Assembly: GCA_017311315.1 (NCBI GenBank)
Contig: CM029650.1
Coordinates: forward strand, 19,480,456-19,544,455
Direction: 5' to 3'
DNA: 64,000 bases
Source: Dendrocalamus latiflorus
Lineage: Eukaryota; Streptophyta; Magnoliopsida; Poales; Poaceae
Shown here: in pieces, positions 44,201 to 56,288 of the stretch
Layout: the number at the start of each line of letters is the position of its first letter
Position numbering within the stretch: position 1 is the stretch's first letter
The notes under the pieces: generated by a model
Seen by the model: only the letters and a program-made list of their open reading frames with translations
The model's database searches: none
What the model was told of the DNA's origin: nothing
Translations under genes and position numbers: made by a program

Positions 44201-47200
44201 CAATCATCGTTTGTGCCAGAACGAATTTAGGCAACAAAAATTCATTAAAAGCCAGGTATTTACCATATGAATGAACAATTGCACAGAAGCCAAAGCATTA
44301 ACTGTATGAACAGAAGTTAAACAGTATACCTTTGCAGCGTTTATTGAAGGTTTCCAGATCTTCTTTTTTTGCTAAGAAACCGTATAGTTGTCTTTTCCCA
44401 CCAGGTAAGGATGCAACCTTGTGATTCTGCCATGATTCCCTATCTGTTCTTTGATCAACAAAGTGCCTATGCAGGCGTTCTGCCTCCATATAGCCCACGG
44501 CCGAGCTTTCAAATATTAGCACACTCATGCCACGGTGCCCACATGGACCATAGGCATGGCGTGCTTTGGTCGCAGCATATTCACTGAAATAATCGAAGAG
44601 CTCTTGGTTTCCCATGCCTTTCCACTAGAGGGTCAAAGAATAGCAAAATTAGAATGCAATAAAACATAATTGTAGAGAGCTTGAAAGGTAGATCAAACAG
44701 ATGTCCTTTTACAAATAGTTAAATACAAAGAAACACATGTTTATGTTCTTTTACATTGAAGCACCGGTGCAAGCAAACTATAATAAAGTATAGTCATAGC
44801 AAGTTAGCCTCCAGTCTCAAGTTACTTGAATATTGTAAGTATTTTAAACCTTCAACCATAAAAACAATATTTACTTGCACAATTTGTAATTAGCTCAATC
44901 AAAAGAATGCTAATAAAATATAAGATGATAACGAGGATCAACCTTGTCGATGGATCTACACTGGAGTGCATAAGATAACCATATAATATTTAAGTCAACA
45001 CATTTTTCACAGTAACTGCTCCACATAGTAAGTACATTGCACTTGTTGAATGATAGAGAAACGGATAGACAGAAGTCAACTGCTATAAAAAGATACAGAA
45101 GAATAAGCAAGAAAATAAAACAGTTCTATTCCTTTAGTTTTGCTAAACATTGAATATGGCACATAAGTTCAGAAATTACAGAACGAATGATGCGCAGCTA
45201 TAAAATTATGATTATAGTTCGGGGTAGAGAGAATCCAGCTGTAACATCTATACTTCAAATTAAATGCCATTCAGAAGGAAAAAAACATTACAACCCAGTA
45301 CCGTAGTCCATATGTAAACAACATAACTTCCAGTAGACAAGGAACTTGCACATACAACACTAAATGATATAAAAAGCAAATCATGTGTTGGGCTGTTGGC
45401 AGTGATAAAGACAGAAAATGTGCCACCTTATCATCGTCATCTTTTTCCAACGAGGTGTTCATCACAATAACCATTGGTGGCCACACTATCTCGTGATTAG
45501 TGCTTTCTCGCAGTCCTTTCCATTTCCCAAATTGCTTGCCAGATGGTACCACTGAAGTTCCCATGCGAGACAGCTCCTCTTCCAGCAACTTAGCCAATTC
45601 TCTGTGGCGCTTAACCCTTGTAGAACCCTTCGTTCTAGCATGAGTCATCAAAGGTTGCAGCCCTTTGTACCAGGTAATTGCCCCAGGTCCATTTTTGCAT
45701 GCCGGACAATGCAATTGCCAAGTCTGTTCATTTATCTGTTCCACACTTAAGGTCTCCAAATCTTCAAAGAAACTTTTGAACCACTTGTTCATTTTTCGAG
45801 TCTCAAAACTTTTCTCGCTTGCATCAGAATCATAGTCGTCACTGATATCATCACTCATATCATCATCATTATCATCGTCTGGCACATCGTCATCTTTAGC
45901 ATTGTCCATTTCAGGATCACAACCAGTTGAAGGAACATCATCCTCCTTGCTTTCAGAACCAGATGGGCGAGACCTGGATACCCACTGCCAACCATGTGCT
46001 AGAGGTGGAGTCGCAACTTGGCGTGGTGCTTGCAATTCTGTTTCTGTAGACTTAGTTTGTGGCAGTGGCCTAGGATTGCCTCTGGCAGCAGGCCTACGAG
46101 CAGAAGGTTGAGCCCAATTGTTTGCAGAAGGGCGTGAAGATCCATTGCCATTCCATGCTTGTCGTGCTATAGTAGGTGCAGCATTTGAGGAACTCCATGG
46201 TGCCCATTGTCCCCTCCCAACTGCTTGCCCTGATTTCTTTGACTTCTTCTCAATAGTCTCCCAACCACCCCCTGGATGTAGGACAGGATTATGCACAGTT
46301 AGATAAAATAATCTGAACAATTTTTATGTATGACGACAACAATTGAAAATTCAACTGCAGAATAGAACACTGCTAATTGTTCATCATAGTCTTAAACGAT
46401 GGGAAGAAAGAGATTAGGGATTCAGTTGCAAATTAACATGCAGAAAATGTTGTAATCATTCAGTATTGAGTAGTAAGTGTACAGCTATCAGATTTTTAGC
46501 AGTAGCAATGCGTCAACCAAAAGCTAACGCATGGTTCTAATTGTCAATCGATACATGTAATTCACCATAGGCGGTAACATGTAATGCATGAACATAAATG
46601 TAGGACAAAGCATAATAGCGTAAAGAAAATAGCAGACAAGCAGCCATACAATTTACAGCTTGTATAGGATACAGTGGTACTGAGCATGGAACCAAAATAT
46701 ATACACTCAGCCTGGCTCCAGTTTCCCGAACCTAAAGAAATGAGTACTACTGTCAACAAAGAAAAAGAAGCGTGGAGAAAAAAATATATAAATAACACAC
46801 ACATATAAAAAGGAGACGACAAAAGTAATTATAGTAAATGTGAAAGAATCAATTTCCAATCCACATGAGAACAGTCGAGACATGTCAAAACCCTGGATTC
46901 ATGACAGAATGAAACCAATTTGAACCAAAGCTACATCAAAGAAAGAAAAACGAGACAGACAAGTAAGCAACTAAAAAACCGTGATGACCATCCAATTTTA
47001 CTGATCATAACAACAATGTAACATAAACGAATATTAGACAACACATTATCATATACCGACCTGTAATTTAACCTTTAAGCAGGTGAACCATGTCAGAGTG
47101 TTCCAAAATGTAAACAGATTACACAAGAAACCAAATGCAAATGGAAGATTAACACGTATTAAGCAGGTGAACCGTATCAGTTGATGTCGATCTACGCCAG

Positions 47201-50200
47201 TGAACTGAACAAGCCCTCTAAACAACCCATGATTAACACAATAAATCACCTCCAGAATCAAATAAAAAACCACAAATATCACCAACGAAAACCCCTAAAT
47301 CGGAACTCAAAATGAACAGATCAATCTTGCTTCAAAATAAAAAGATACCCGAAGAAAACTTTGTTCGGAACACACGCAATTAACTTTAACATTGCAATGT
47401 ATAATTTGCCACTCTAAGGATTAGTTGGTTGATAATTTAACATTTTAGCCATTAAATTTCATTTTCATCGCTTTTTCTCTTTTTTTTCCTCCGTGTGAAA
47501 TGTCCTAATTGCCCCTCCTATATTGCAGTAGAGAGATCATGAGCCCCTCGTTTCTTGCGGGTTTGAAACTGCCTAGTGCCCGATCGACGCGGGACGGACG
47601 AGTGAGCGTTACGGCTTGCTGCGACATGATGGATCGGGTCGGGCTGGCAGGAGATCGTTTGTTAGGAATTTTGGACGAATTTGGACCCCTAGACATCCGA
47701 AATTCCATTTTTGGACCCCTAACGTAAAAAATTCCGCAAATGGACCCCGCCCGACCGCGCGATCCCCGCGTTGCACCACGTACCCCGGTCGTGTGGTGTG
47801 GTACCGCACGACCACACTATTCACGGGTCGTGCGGTACCACACCGCACGACCGAACTGCCGACCGCACGTCCACAATACTGACCGCATGACTCAAAATGC
47901 CGAGCGCACGTCTCATAATTTCAGTGTAAAAATCATGGCTTTGATTCCCTCACAGTTGGATAGTGTCTCAGAATGGAGCGCGAGATAAGAAAGTGATTGG
48001 GGGGGGGGGGGAGAAGGGTAGCAGTACTAGGATCAGGACAGGGCAAGCATTGAATGCCTCCACCATTAATCATTGAATGGTAGCAGAACAACGTTTGTTC
48101 CATCATTCTGAGAAAGTGATGGGGGAGAAGGGTAGCAGAACGACTGGGCAAGCATTGATTAATTGGACTTGACCGTGCGCTCGGCATTTTGAGTCGTGCG
48201 GTCAGTATTTTGAACGTGCGGTCGGCAGTTCGGTCGTGCGGTGTGGTACCGCACGACCCGTGAACAGTGCGGTCGTGCGGTACCACACCGCACGACCGGG
48301 GTACGTGGCGCGACGCGGGGATCGCGCGGTCGGACGGGGTCCATTTGCGGTATTTTTTACATTAGAGGTCTAAAAATGAAATTTCGGATGTCTAGGGGTC
48401 CAAATACGTCGCTTGCCCGTTTGTTAGTTTCCTGTGTGCAGCTGCAGCGTCATGGGTGAGGGGCCTACATGGCCTTATCCAGCTACGACGTCGGGAAAAC
48501 GACGCCGCGCCGCGCCATGCCATGCCATGCCGTGCCATTATCGTTTATCCATGTAGAGCCCTGCGATATAATCGACGATCAATTATTGAACCTCTTTGTC
48601 GCGGAGACTCGGAACCTCATGATGATCCTTAACTTACTCTGCTTCTGCATCAAACTTCGTTTTGGGACCCCTGCCAGGAGTTTGTATAGAAGCTATGCTT
48701 TTCAGAATTCAGCATAATGGATATGAAATCTGTCAGTGTCCGCTCACTCTTCAGTACGGCCATTTTGCCGTTTATATCGAGACAGTTGCGAAATCTGGAC
48801 ACATGTGGACCTCTAAACACCCGAAAATTCCGCTTTTGGCCCCTAAATCAAAAAAATTCCGTTTCTGGACCCCTTCCGACCGCGCGTTTCGCGAGATGGC
48901 GCCACGTGTCCCGGCCGGCCGCGCGACCGCCCGCTCCACCGTGCGACCGCCGCCCGCCCGCACGACCGCGCGTCCGCCCGCCGCCCGCGCGACCGCGCCG
49001 CCCGCCCACGCGACCGCGCCGCCCGACCGCGCGACCGCGCCGCCGACCGCGCGTCCGCCCGCCCGTCCGCGCGACCGCGCCGCCGACCGCGCGTCCGCCC
49101 GCCCGCCGCGCGACCGCGCCGCCGACCGCGCGTCCGGGACACGTGGCACCAGCTCGCGAACGCGCGGTCGGGAGGGGTCCAGAAACGGAATTTTTTTTAT
49201 TTAGGGGCCAAAAGTGGAATTTCGGGTGTTTAGGGGTCCAAATGTGTCCAGACAGTTGCAAATTATCTCTATCACATCTGATGGTACAATGTCTAGAAGA
49301 GAAAATTGCTATAATGGGACTCCAAAACAACGTGTTTCGCTATAATAGGACTTCTAACATTGACATCGCTAAAATGACACCCGAAACATTGGCTTCTCGT
49401 AATACATGACATTTGACTCTTTTAATTCCAATGTTCGGGTATTTCGAAACATTAGCCAAATGTCATGTATTACGAGAAGCCAATGTTTCAGGTGTCATTT
49501 TAGCGATGTCAATGTTAGAAGTCCTATTATAGCGAAACACGTTGTTTTGGAGTCCTATTATAGCAATTTTCTCAATAAGAATATTTCGTGCAGGAAAGGG
49601 AGAAAAGTAGTGGAAATAAAATAATAAAATTAAAGGGTTAAAATGCCAAATTATCCGACAACCAATCTTTAGAGCAGCAAATTATATATTATAATATTAA
49701 AAGTGACAGATTCTTGAAGGATGTTCTTTGCAGTAGCAAATAATCAATTTTCTCCCAGAACGAACCCAAAAAATCCAAGAAACTAAAAAAAAGCCGCAAA
49801 CTCTGAAGAGATGGAACGATCAAACAAAGCAAACCGATGTCATCGCTCCACGCAACCAGATGAATGAAATACCCAGACGAAACAGCATCAACCCCTCCTC
49901 CCAACGATCCAACAAAACCAAATCACCAGCTCGAACAATCCACCCGAACAAAAACAAATCTCCCGCACCGCGCGATCCCATACGCAACACAGAGCATCGA
50001 GACACCCCAAGCAAAAAAAAATCCGCACAAGACGAAGCGATTCGCGGAACCAAACACCGCCTTAAACCCTACCCTACAGGAGCAGCAGCCATTGCACGAT
50101 CTGGCCATCCACACACCCGGATAAGGAGCGGGAGAGGCGGGGGAGCTCACCGGGGTTTTCGCCGGAGTCGGGAGTCCCCCCGCCGCGGTGAACGCCGGAC

Positions 50201-50223
50201 ATCGCGAGGGTTTGCGCCGTCAT
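41235..50223 (-). CDS. SGS3: SGS3 / LEAFBLADELESS1 orthologue, six exons, dsRNA-stabilising silencing factor
   Basis: Exons on the minus strand: 50223-50151, 46271-45427, 44624-44330, 42523-42279, 42035-41887, 41457-41235. All introns are GT-AG, phases join without error, and the CDS is 1830 nt (609 aa). A second in-frame ATG at 50202 gives 602 aa and has a purine at -3; the first ATG in the leader was kept. Residues (609 numbering): acidic Asp-rich region about 135-190; zf-XS zinc finger C213, C216, H235, H247; XS domain about 287-405; coiled coil about 408-600. This order is diagnostic of SGS3. The family binds double-stranded RNA with 5' overhangs, works with RDR6 in cytoplasmic siRNA bodies and makes trans-acting siRNAs; loss of the maize gene (leafbladeless1) disturbs leaf polarity (established). 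The 3.9-kb first intron carries several inverted-repeat elements. The gene appears intact. Confidence 0.95.
43830..43990. repeat. One-sided relic of a hAT-like end in SGS3 intron 3
   Basis: TTCACAATTTCGGCGAAATT followed by CGCCGAAATTTCGG resembles the left end of the hAT element at 28954 (TTACAATTTTGG, GAAATTCACCGAAATTCAG). No partner end or duplication was found. Confidence 0.35.
47666..48417. mobile_element. MULE-type foldback element with GGTCGTGCGGT repeats
   Basis: A 10-bp duplication CGTTTGTTAG flanks 752 bp (47656-47665 and 48418-48427). Arms of about 240 bp are inverted copies that include ATTTGGACCCCTAGACATCC and several CGCACGACC/GGTCGTGCG units, themselves locally palindromic around GGTACC. 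A 12-base G run (about 48000-48012) and an internal direct repeat (GAGAAGGGTAGCAG) lie in the loop. Confidence 0.88.
48795..49251. mobile_element. MULE-type foldback element with CGACCGCGC core array
   Basis: The arms (about 100 bp: CTGGACACATGTGGACC...) are inverted copies. The flanks ACAGTTGCGAAAT and ACAGTTGCAAAT form an imperfect 12-13 bp duplication. The middle (48940-49140) is almost pure G+C, built of GCGACCGCGCCGCC and CGCGTCCGCCCGCC units. It is related in layout, and partly in sequence (GGGGTCCA-A, CGACCGCGCG), to the element at 47666. Long frames here are composition artefacts. Confidence 0.85.
49301..49571. mobile_element. Near-perfect 113-bp-arm foldback MITE
   Basis: GAAAATTGCTATAATGGGAC... 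and its inverse form arms of about 113 bp with very few mismatches, separated by a loop of about 45 bp. The flanking 9-mers TCTAGAAGA (49292-49300) and TCAATAAGA (49572-49580) match at 7 of 9, fitting an aged MULE-type duplication. It would form a long, nearly complete RNA hairpin when SGS3 intron 1 is transcribed. Confidence 0.88.
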
Positions 50224-50439
50224 CCGCCTCCTCGCGGTGTGGTTTTAGGGGGTGTAACAGGCAAACAAACGGGGAGCGGGGGGACTGGAGGTGAACCAGC
50301 TGGGGTGAGTGAGCGGGTACCCTCAGCGGGCGGCGTACGCGCTACGCGGCCTTGGCAGAAAGTTACTGGTTTTGTTGCTGGTTGCTTAAGTATCTCTAGC
50401 CTTGGTCCGTGGAGTTTAGGGCCCGCTTAGTTGGGCTGA

Positions 50440-52723
50440 AAAACTGTGTTTTATAACTAAAATTATATTGTAGTGGCCGAAATTTCACTGTAGTTGAAGG
50501 TGGTTTATTTAGTGTAATTAAATCTAAAAAATTTAAAAATAGAAAAATATGCTAGTTCAACACGGACAACGCAAACAAATACGGGAAAAAAGAACAGGCA
50601 AAAATGCTAAAAAAAACTAAAAGTTCAAAAAAAGACGAACACAACAGGAAAAACAACGTGGTCGAAAGCTAGCAATATGGTCAAAATTCGACAACGTGGT
50701 CGAAAACTGACAACGTGATCAAGAGCTGACAACGTAGTCGTAAATTCGACTACCAGACGAAAGTACAACATGGTCAAAAATCGACAACCGAACGGAAATC
50801 ACCATAGTCGATAATCACCGAGACCAAAACCAATATAATCGAAAATGGGTGCAGTCGAAACCAACAAGGTCGGACGTCAACGAGTGGTCGAACAACCAAC
50901 GAGGTCGGAACCAGTCGGCAACCAAAATGATCAACGTGGTCGTAAGACAATGAGTGGTCGAACTACAAACGTGGTCGTAAGTGGTCGAAAACGGTGATGC
51001 AATCTGGAACTTGACCGTGGTCGAAACCAACGTAGTCGTAAAACTGGTCGATGTTCCAGACATAGAGCAGCGCCGACTGTTTTAGTTGTGGTCGAAGATC
51101 CCATGTCGTTGGAAAAAATGCGAAGCGATCAAAAGACTGAACGTGGTCAAAAACAGTACGATGTGATCTGGAATTTGACTGTGGTCGAAACCAACGTAGT
51201 CGTAAAACCGATCAACGTTCTAGACTATCTGCACCGACTGTTTCAGTTCAGAATCAAAATGAAAATAGAGAAATGCGAAGCGCTCGAAAGACTGAACATG
51301 GTCGAAAATGGCGTGATGCAGTCTGGAATTTGACCGTGGTCGAAACAACGTGGTCGTAAAACCGATCAATGTTCCAGACAGTGAACAGCGCCAACTATTT
51401 TCAGTTCGGACTCAAAACGAAAACTGACAGAATTTTCGATCTATAGATCCAAATAATATGAAACTTTACAGAGATCGTCTCTAGGGTATTGTGAACCTAT
51501 TCTAATAAATTATCATTAAAATCATGGTCAAAGATGAGACCATTTTCAGTTTGTTAGAAGGTTACATCAAAACCGAGTCAAAAGCAAAATCAGTGAATGT
51601 AACTAGCTCTTTTGTGCTCACATGTTATAGCAAGTTAGAACACCAACGAAATTGGCTCAAAAATCCTTATATCAAGAAATCAAGAGCAAAACAACTAAAT
51701 CAAGATGGATCAATAGAAATATGCAAAGATTGATGTATTACTCACTTGAGAGCCACTCCACCTTGGAGGGCAAAGAGCATACCATGTGCTCCACTCTCAA
51801 AACTCTAACCCTAAACAAGAAAGCACGTGAGAGTGGGGTGGGATGATTAATCCAAGATGTTTTCATCCCCACCCTTTTATAGGTGAGCAACCAGCCACCT
51901 ACTCTCCAAAATGGATCCTATCTACTATTACAATGGAGGAAACCTGTTAACCCCACACACAGAGGTTTTACTTAAGTTCACTTATGCACACTTTTCAAAG
52001 CGCATAAGTGTGCATCCGCTAAATCTTTAGCCTTGATCCGCCTTGATCAAACCGGCTCCATCTTGATCTAATCCACTCTCCAACACATCGCCCATGCATC
52101 GCGGTTTTGATCCAAGATGATTTCTAGTATTTTGGTCAACATACCGAAATGCTCCTTGTTGACCGGTCATCACCATCCTTTGCAAGCAATCGCCATGCTT
52201 GCCACGTGTAGGTACACCATTAGTTTGCCACGTGCCGCCAAGTTTCTCCTGTCCCGGTTTCACCCAGCCACAGCTCAATTGGCCCATGCAAGCCACCTGG
52301 TGTCATCCCGCTGTTCGAACTCGCCTTCAACATTCCCGCCTTTTTCGTGCCATGCTTAAGCTCACCATCTCACCCAGCATTTTTAACCATTCTGGACCTC
52401 AACTCCTCCATGAGCCTAGCCCCGATCACCACCGTTGACCACAGTTGACTCCAAGCGACTTTGCACATCTAAAGACAAAAGAATTTGTTTGTAGGCATAA
52501 GTTCTTTACAACTTGACCTACATTAGCCAAGACATGCATTATACAATCTTAACCTAATGACTCCGGTCAACCTAATTAAATCTATGACTCAAATCCCAAA
52601 TTCTCAATTTCTACACAAACCAATCCTGACAGAGAGCAATCTTTGCAAAGCCAATTAATCACTCCACAAATATTACAATAGTTCATCATAACAATAATCT
52701 GGACCATCTCATATGGTCCATCA
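50440..52723 (-). repeat. Probable minus-strand LTR upstream of SGS3
   Basis: At the right edge the minus strand reads a purine tract (AAGAGAAAGGGAGAAAATG) directly before TGATGGACCATATGAGATGG, the layout of a polypurine tract followed by a 3' LTR starting at 52723. A TATA box on the minus strand (CTATAAAAGGG, about 51873-51882) lies 840 bp into it. The left end and a target duplication were not located, so the extent is approximate. Confidence 0.45.
50650..51450. repeat. GTGGTCGAAA motif array
   Basis: Variants of ACGTGGTCGAAAAC and ACGTAGTCGTAAA recur more than twenty times at irregular 18-30 bp spacing. Superimposed is a longer repeat: TCTGGAAYTTGACYGTGGTC starts near 51004, 51168 and 51322 (period about 155-165 bp). 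It lies between 430 and 1230 bp upstream of the SGS3 start codon. Confidence 0.8.
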
Positions 52724-52881
52724 CATTTTCTCCCTTTCTCTTGGCTTAGTGTTGTGAAAATGATAAGAAGGGCTTTAGCTTCTACATGTTAGGACTTGCA
52801 ACTCTTCCACATTCAATGGGATTAGTTCTTATTTCACTAAGAGTTACGATGAGGGATCGTTTAATGTATTTCTAAGGATTT
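52724..52881. other. Short segment between LTR and solo LTR insertion
   Basis: Internal or flanking sequence cut by the solo LTR at 52887; it resumes at 56599. No coding homology is seen. Confidence 0.3.
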
Positions 52882-55259
52882 GGTACTGAAACACCCCAAA
52901 AATTTCAAATTTTGGATTCATTGGAATTTTTGTTGGGATTCATTTTCTTTCCCTATTTGGTAATTCACAGTGAAATTGACGCTTTCCTCTTTTGGCAAAT
53001 GCGCCACCCCTTCTCCCCTGGCGTCCCCGAGCGTGCACCGCTTCTTCATCTCTTCCCCGAAGCCACGGCCGTGCACGCGTCACCGCCTCCTCTCATTGGA
53101 TTGCGTCGCTCCTCTTCCCTCACCCCAGCGTCAGCCTCTGCACACTAGCCACACCAGTCAGCTGCACTTCTTCACTCCTTTCTTGCTCCGCGCATAATCA
53201 CCTCAAGTTCACCTCCCCTGGCCGCAGCTCCCCTCCTCTCGAACCCTCTTCTCTGAGCGCCAATTCAAAGTATTATTACCCCTAGCGGAGTAGCAGTGCC
53301 ACGCGCAGCAGCTGAGCTCGATTCATCCCCTCATTTCCGCGCAAGAGACAAACTCCCGAACCGCCTCTCCGTGGCCACCGCTTTACCCCGCCTATTAAGC
53401 CTTGCGGCCACTACATAACCCTTCACACCACTCCCATGTACCTCTTAAAACCATCAATTTGAGCTCAAGACTATCGCACCGTTGCCGGAGACTTCCCCTG
53501 TGCCCGAGGAACCCTAAAGGTGATCTCCCAATTCTTTCAATCAATTTTCAATTCCTTGCTCTAGCATGATCCTTAGTGGCTACTAATCACAGTGGTGTGC
53601 TTGCTTGCTTATGAGTATTCCCCTAGAGCTCTAACAACGAAGATCGCCGTCGGCCCAATAGACCTCACCGTGGCTAGGCCATTCGAGCCACTCTCAAGTT
53701 GCACCGTCACTTCTATTAGCTCCCTAGGGCCCCGTAGATGGTGAAAGCACTGTTAATTGAGCCTAAGCTCTACCGAAGCCCCTGATTGTCGCCATATGTG
53801 CCACTGTCTTCCTAGCTGCCGGCGACCACCCTGTTCACCCACCTCTCTCCAAAAGCCCGAAAATGGAAAAGCTACTCCTAAACGCACCTCTTGGTCAAGG
53901 CCAATCCTCGCGGGCGTCCCTGTCTTCGCCGCTTGGCCGCGGGCGACGGACTCTGTTTCGCCGCTACAACCAGTAGTCGGGAGGAAGACGATGACTCCCC
54001 GCCGTTGATCCCGTTTCATCCGAGCGTCGGTGTAGGTTTGAATCTCAACCATTAGCCCCTGCTTCTCTCCTCCATCCGAGCACTCGCGCTCACTCCATCG
54101 TGGCCGTCTAAGCTAGCCGTGCGTCGCCCATCGGGCGGACGTGGGCGCGCCTGCGCTGGGCTTCGCCTGCACGCGCGCGTGGGCCGCGGCCTGCTCGGCC
54201 GAGCGTGGGGACTGGGCCGCCGGCCGGTTTTTCCTGCGCGAGCGCAAAGGGCTTGGCCGCACTGTTGCTTGGGCCGAGCCCGTTACTGTTCATCACTATT
54301 CACATCGATATTAAAAATCCCGAAAAATCCCAAAAATTATAAAATACACCATTTTGACCAGCTTAATATCCCAAATTCAAATTTGGCATCCATTCTTTTA
54401 AATTTAAATTCTAAAAATTTAAATTTCACCATTTCGTAAACTTAACTCTTTAAATTCCATTTCCACAGTTCCAACCAGTTCAAATACTATAAAATTCACA
54501 TTCCCCCGTTCCACCAAATTCAAAAATTATAAATTCAAATGTTATTAATTCAAATTTAACACTTACGTCATATTTATCTCCAAATAAATTCAAGTTCCTT
54601 CGTCTTGCCAAATTGAACCTTGATAAAATCCAAATTTATCCAATTCAAAGATCGACCACCTATTTTTAAATATCTATCTTTTATTTCCAAAAGTTGGCCT
54701 ACCGCATATATTATCTATTCGATCGTCTTAAATTTATCTAATCCAATTTAGCCGTGTCAGCCCATCAAGCATCGTTAAACCTCGACCTCCCAACCCAATC
54801 ATTTCTTTATACTCTTTCTTATGTTTAATTGCATTTTGTTCCCAGCTTGCATCCCGCAGCAGGAACTTATTGAATTTCGTTTTTGCGCTAGTGTACGGAC
54901 CAAGCGGATTGGTCAATTGAAGGACAACAAAGACAGATGAAGTAAGATTAAAGTTAGCCAAGGAGATCAAGAGCAACAAAAAGAAGGCAAGTCACATGTT
55001 TTTGATCATATTGAATCCCATAAATTTACACTATTAATTTAATGTATTTTCATTATTGATAGTTGCGAAATGATATTTGCTTAAAATAAATGTTTAGAAT
55101 GACATGCTATTTAGATAAATCCTACCACTGAAAAAAGCCCTGTTTATATTGATGGCCATATTCACCTTGACAACCTTAGTAATATTTGAAATATTGTACA
55201 ACTATTCATAGATCATCTCATTCAACATTTTACACTACTAAGTGATTCTGGCTGTTGGC

Positions 55260-55570
55260 TGATAGGTTTGAAAAACCCAGAGAGGGTAGGGTGGTATGGG
55301 ACACCGTACCCTAGGCCAGTGATGCTGCTGTGTAGAGTGGGTTAAAGGTGTTGCGCGAAACTGTGCTGCGGATTTCGCCCATCGCTTTACCCTTCAACAT
55401 GTACACTATTAAGGTTTGAACCGTGGGCTAGTAGATTTGGAAAAACCCGATCTAGGGTGAGCGTGCCCTAGAGCGGAGGTGCCGGTGTGCACAGTTAGGG
55501 TAAAGGTATTGTGGGAGACCGCTAGACAGCCCTCGCCCACCGCTTTACCCTAGGATGGAGGTTGCGGACC
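55260..55570. repeat. 168-bp tandem pair with hairpin-forming arms
   Basis: GGTTTGAAAAACCC (55265) and GATTTGGAAAAACCC (55434) start two diverged copies. Each contains a palindromic segment (AGGGTA...TACCCT in the first copy, CTAGGGT...GCCCTAG in the second) and ends in CGCTTTACCCT. Confidence 0.75.
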
Positions 55571-56267
55571 TCATGAAAAATATAAGGGCAAGAATCTTGT
55601 GCTAAGTAAAAGACACAGTGATCGCCCAACCACAAGTGTTGATACATCAACCCTGGTCTAGTAGCTGCTCAAATTCGATTGAACCTCTACAAAAGCAGTT
55701 TGGAGGCAAAGTGCGAGTCCATACGGAAGGGGTAAGAAGGGACGTATGGAAGTTGGTAATTTTTTTATTTTGAACAATCTGACTGATCGATCTGAACCTC
55801 GATCACGTGTTATGTGGGCCGCACAATAGTAGGCTAAGGTAAGTCAGGTGCTGCCTGAGCTTACTGGGAGGCCTACTAGGTAGAGGCTATATAAAGAATT
55901 GAGCAGTGAAAAACTTTGTTTTCTTAATATCAGACGTGGAATTAAGAAATCTTGTGGGTAAAGTAGGGCAGCTCTGCAGAGTGAAATAAATGGTATTCGA
56001 ATACGCCGTGCTTCCGGTTAATGAAGCTGTGTTAATTGGGTGATTCCAACAACGAGGCATAAGTAGTGTTTCTGATGTTGTTAAATTGAGTAATGATGAG
56101 ATTTTATCTGATAACAGAAAACCCCCTGATCTTAAGGAGCAATGGTTTTAAAATTTTATTTGTTTGCAAATAAAACTGCATCCACCCACTGTAATAAAAC
56201 CAATATATTCCCACCCTTGATTGTTCCTTGCAAGTAGTTATATAGTATTTTCCACATGTGATTTGCT

Positions 56268-56288
56268 GAGTACGGGGTTGAAGTACTC
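56268..56288 (+). other. Conserved LTR stem element GAGTAC...GTACTC
   Basis: Pairs with the equivalent at 18541-18561; the loop is GGGGTTGAA. It lies about 305 bp before the LTR end here, against about 350 bp in the other solo LTR. Confidence 0.75.

Larger units (their letters stand above)
47400..49690. mobile_element. Outer inverted-repeat element in SGS3 intron 1
   Basis: About 100 bp at 47400-47500 (ATAATTTGCCACTCTAAGGA...) pair with the inverse of about 49580-49690 (ATAATTTGCTGCTCTAAAGA...), roughly 75% identical by eye, continuing through ATAATTTRRCATTTTARCC. Three smaller inverted-repeat elements lie between the arms. No convincing target duplication was found, so the exact ends are uncertain. 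Confidence 0.6.

Noticed and set aside
48717..49409. Long overlapping frames (up to 230 codons) on both strands
   Set aside because: They cover the nearly pure G+C core of a foldback element and encode only Arg/Pro/Ala repeats. This is composition, not coding.
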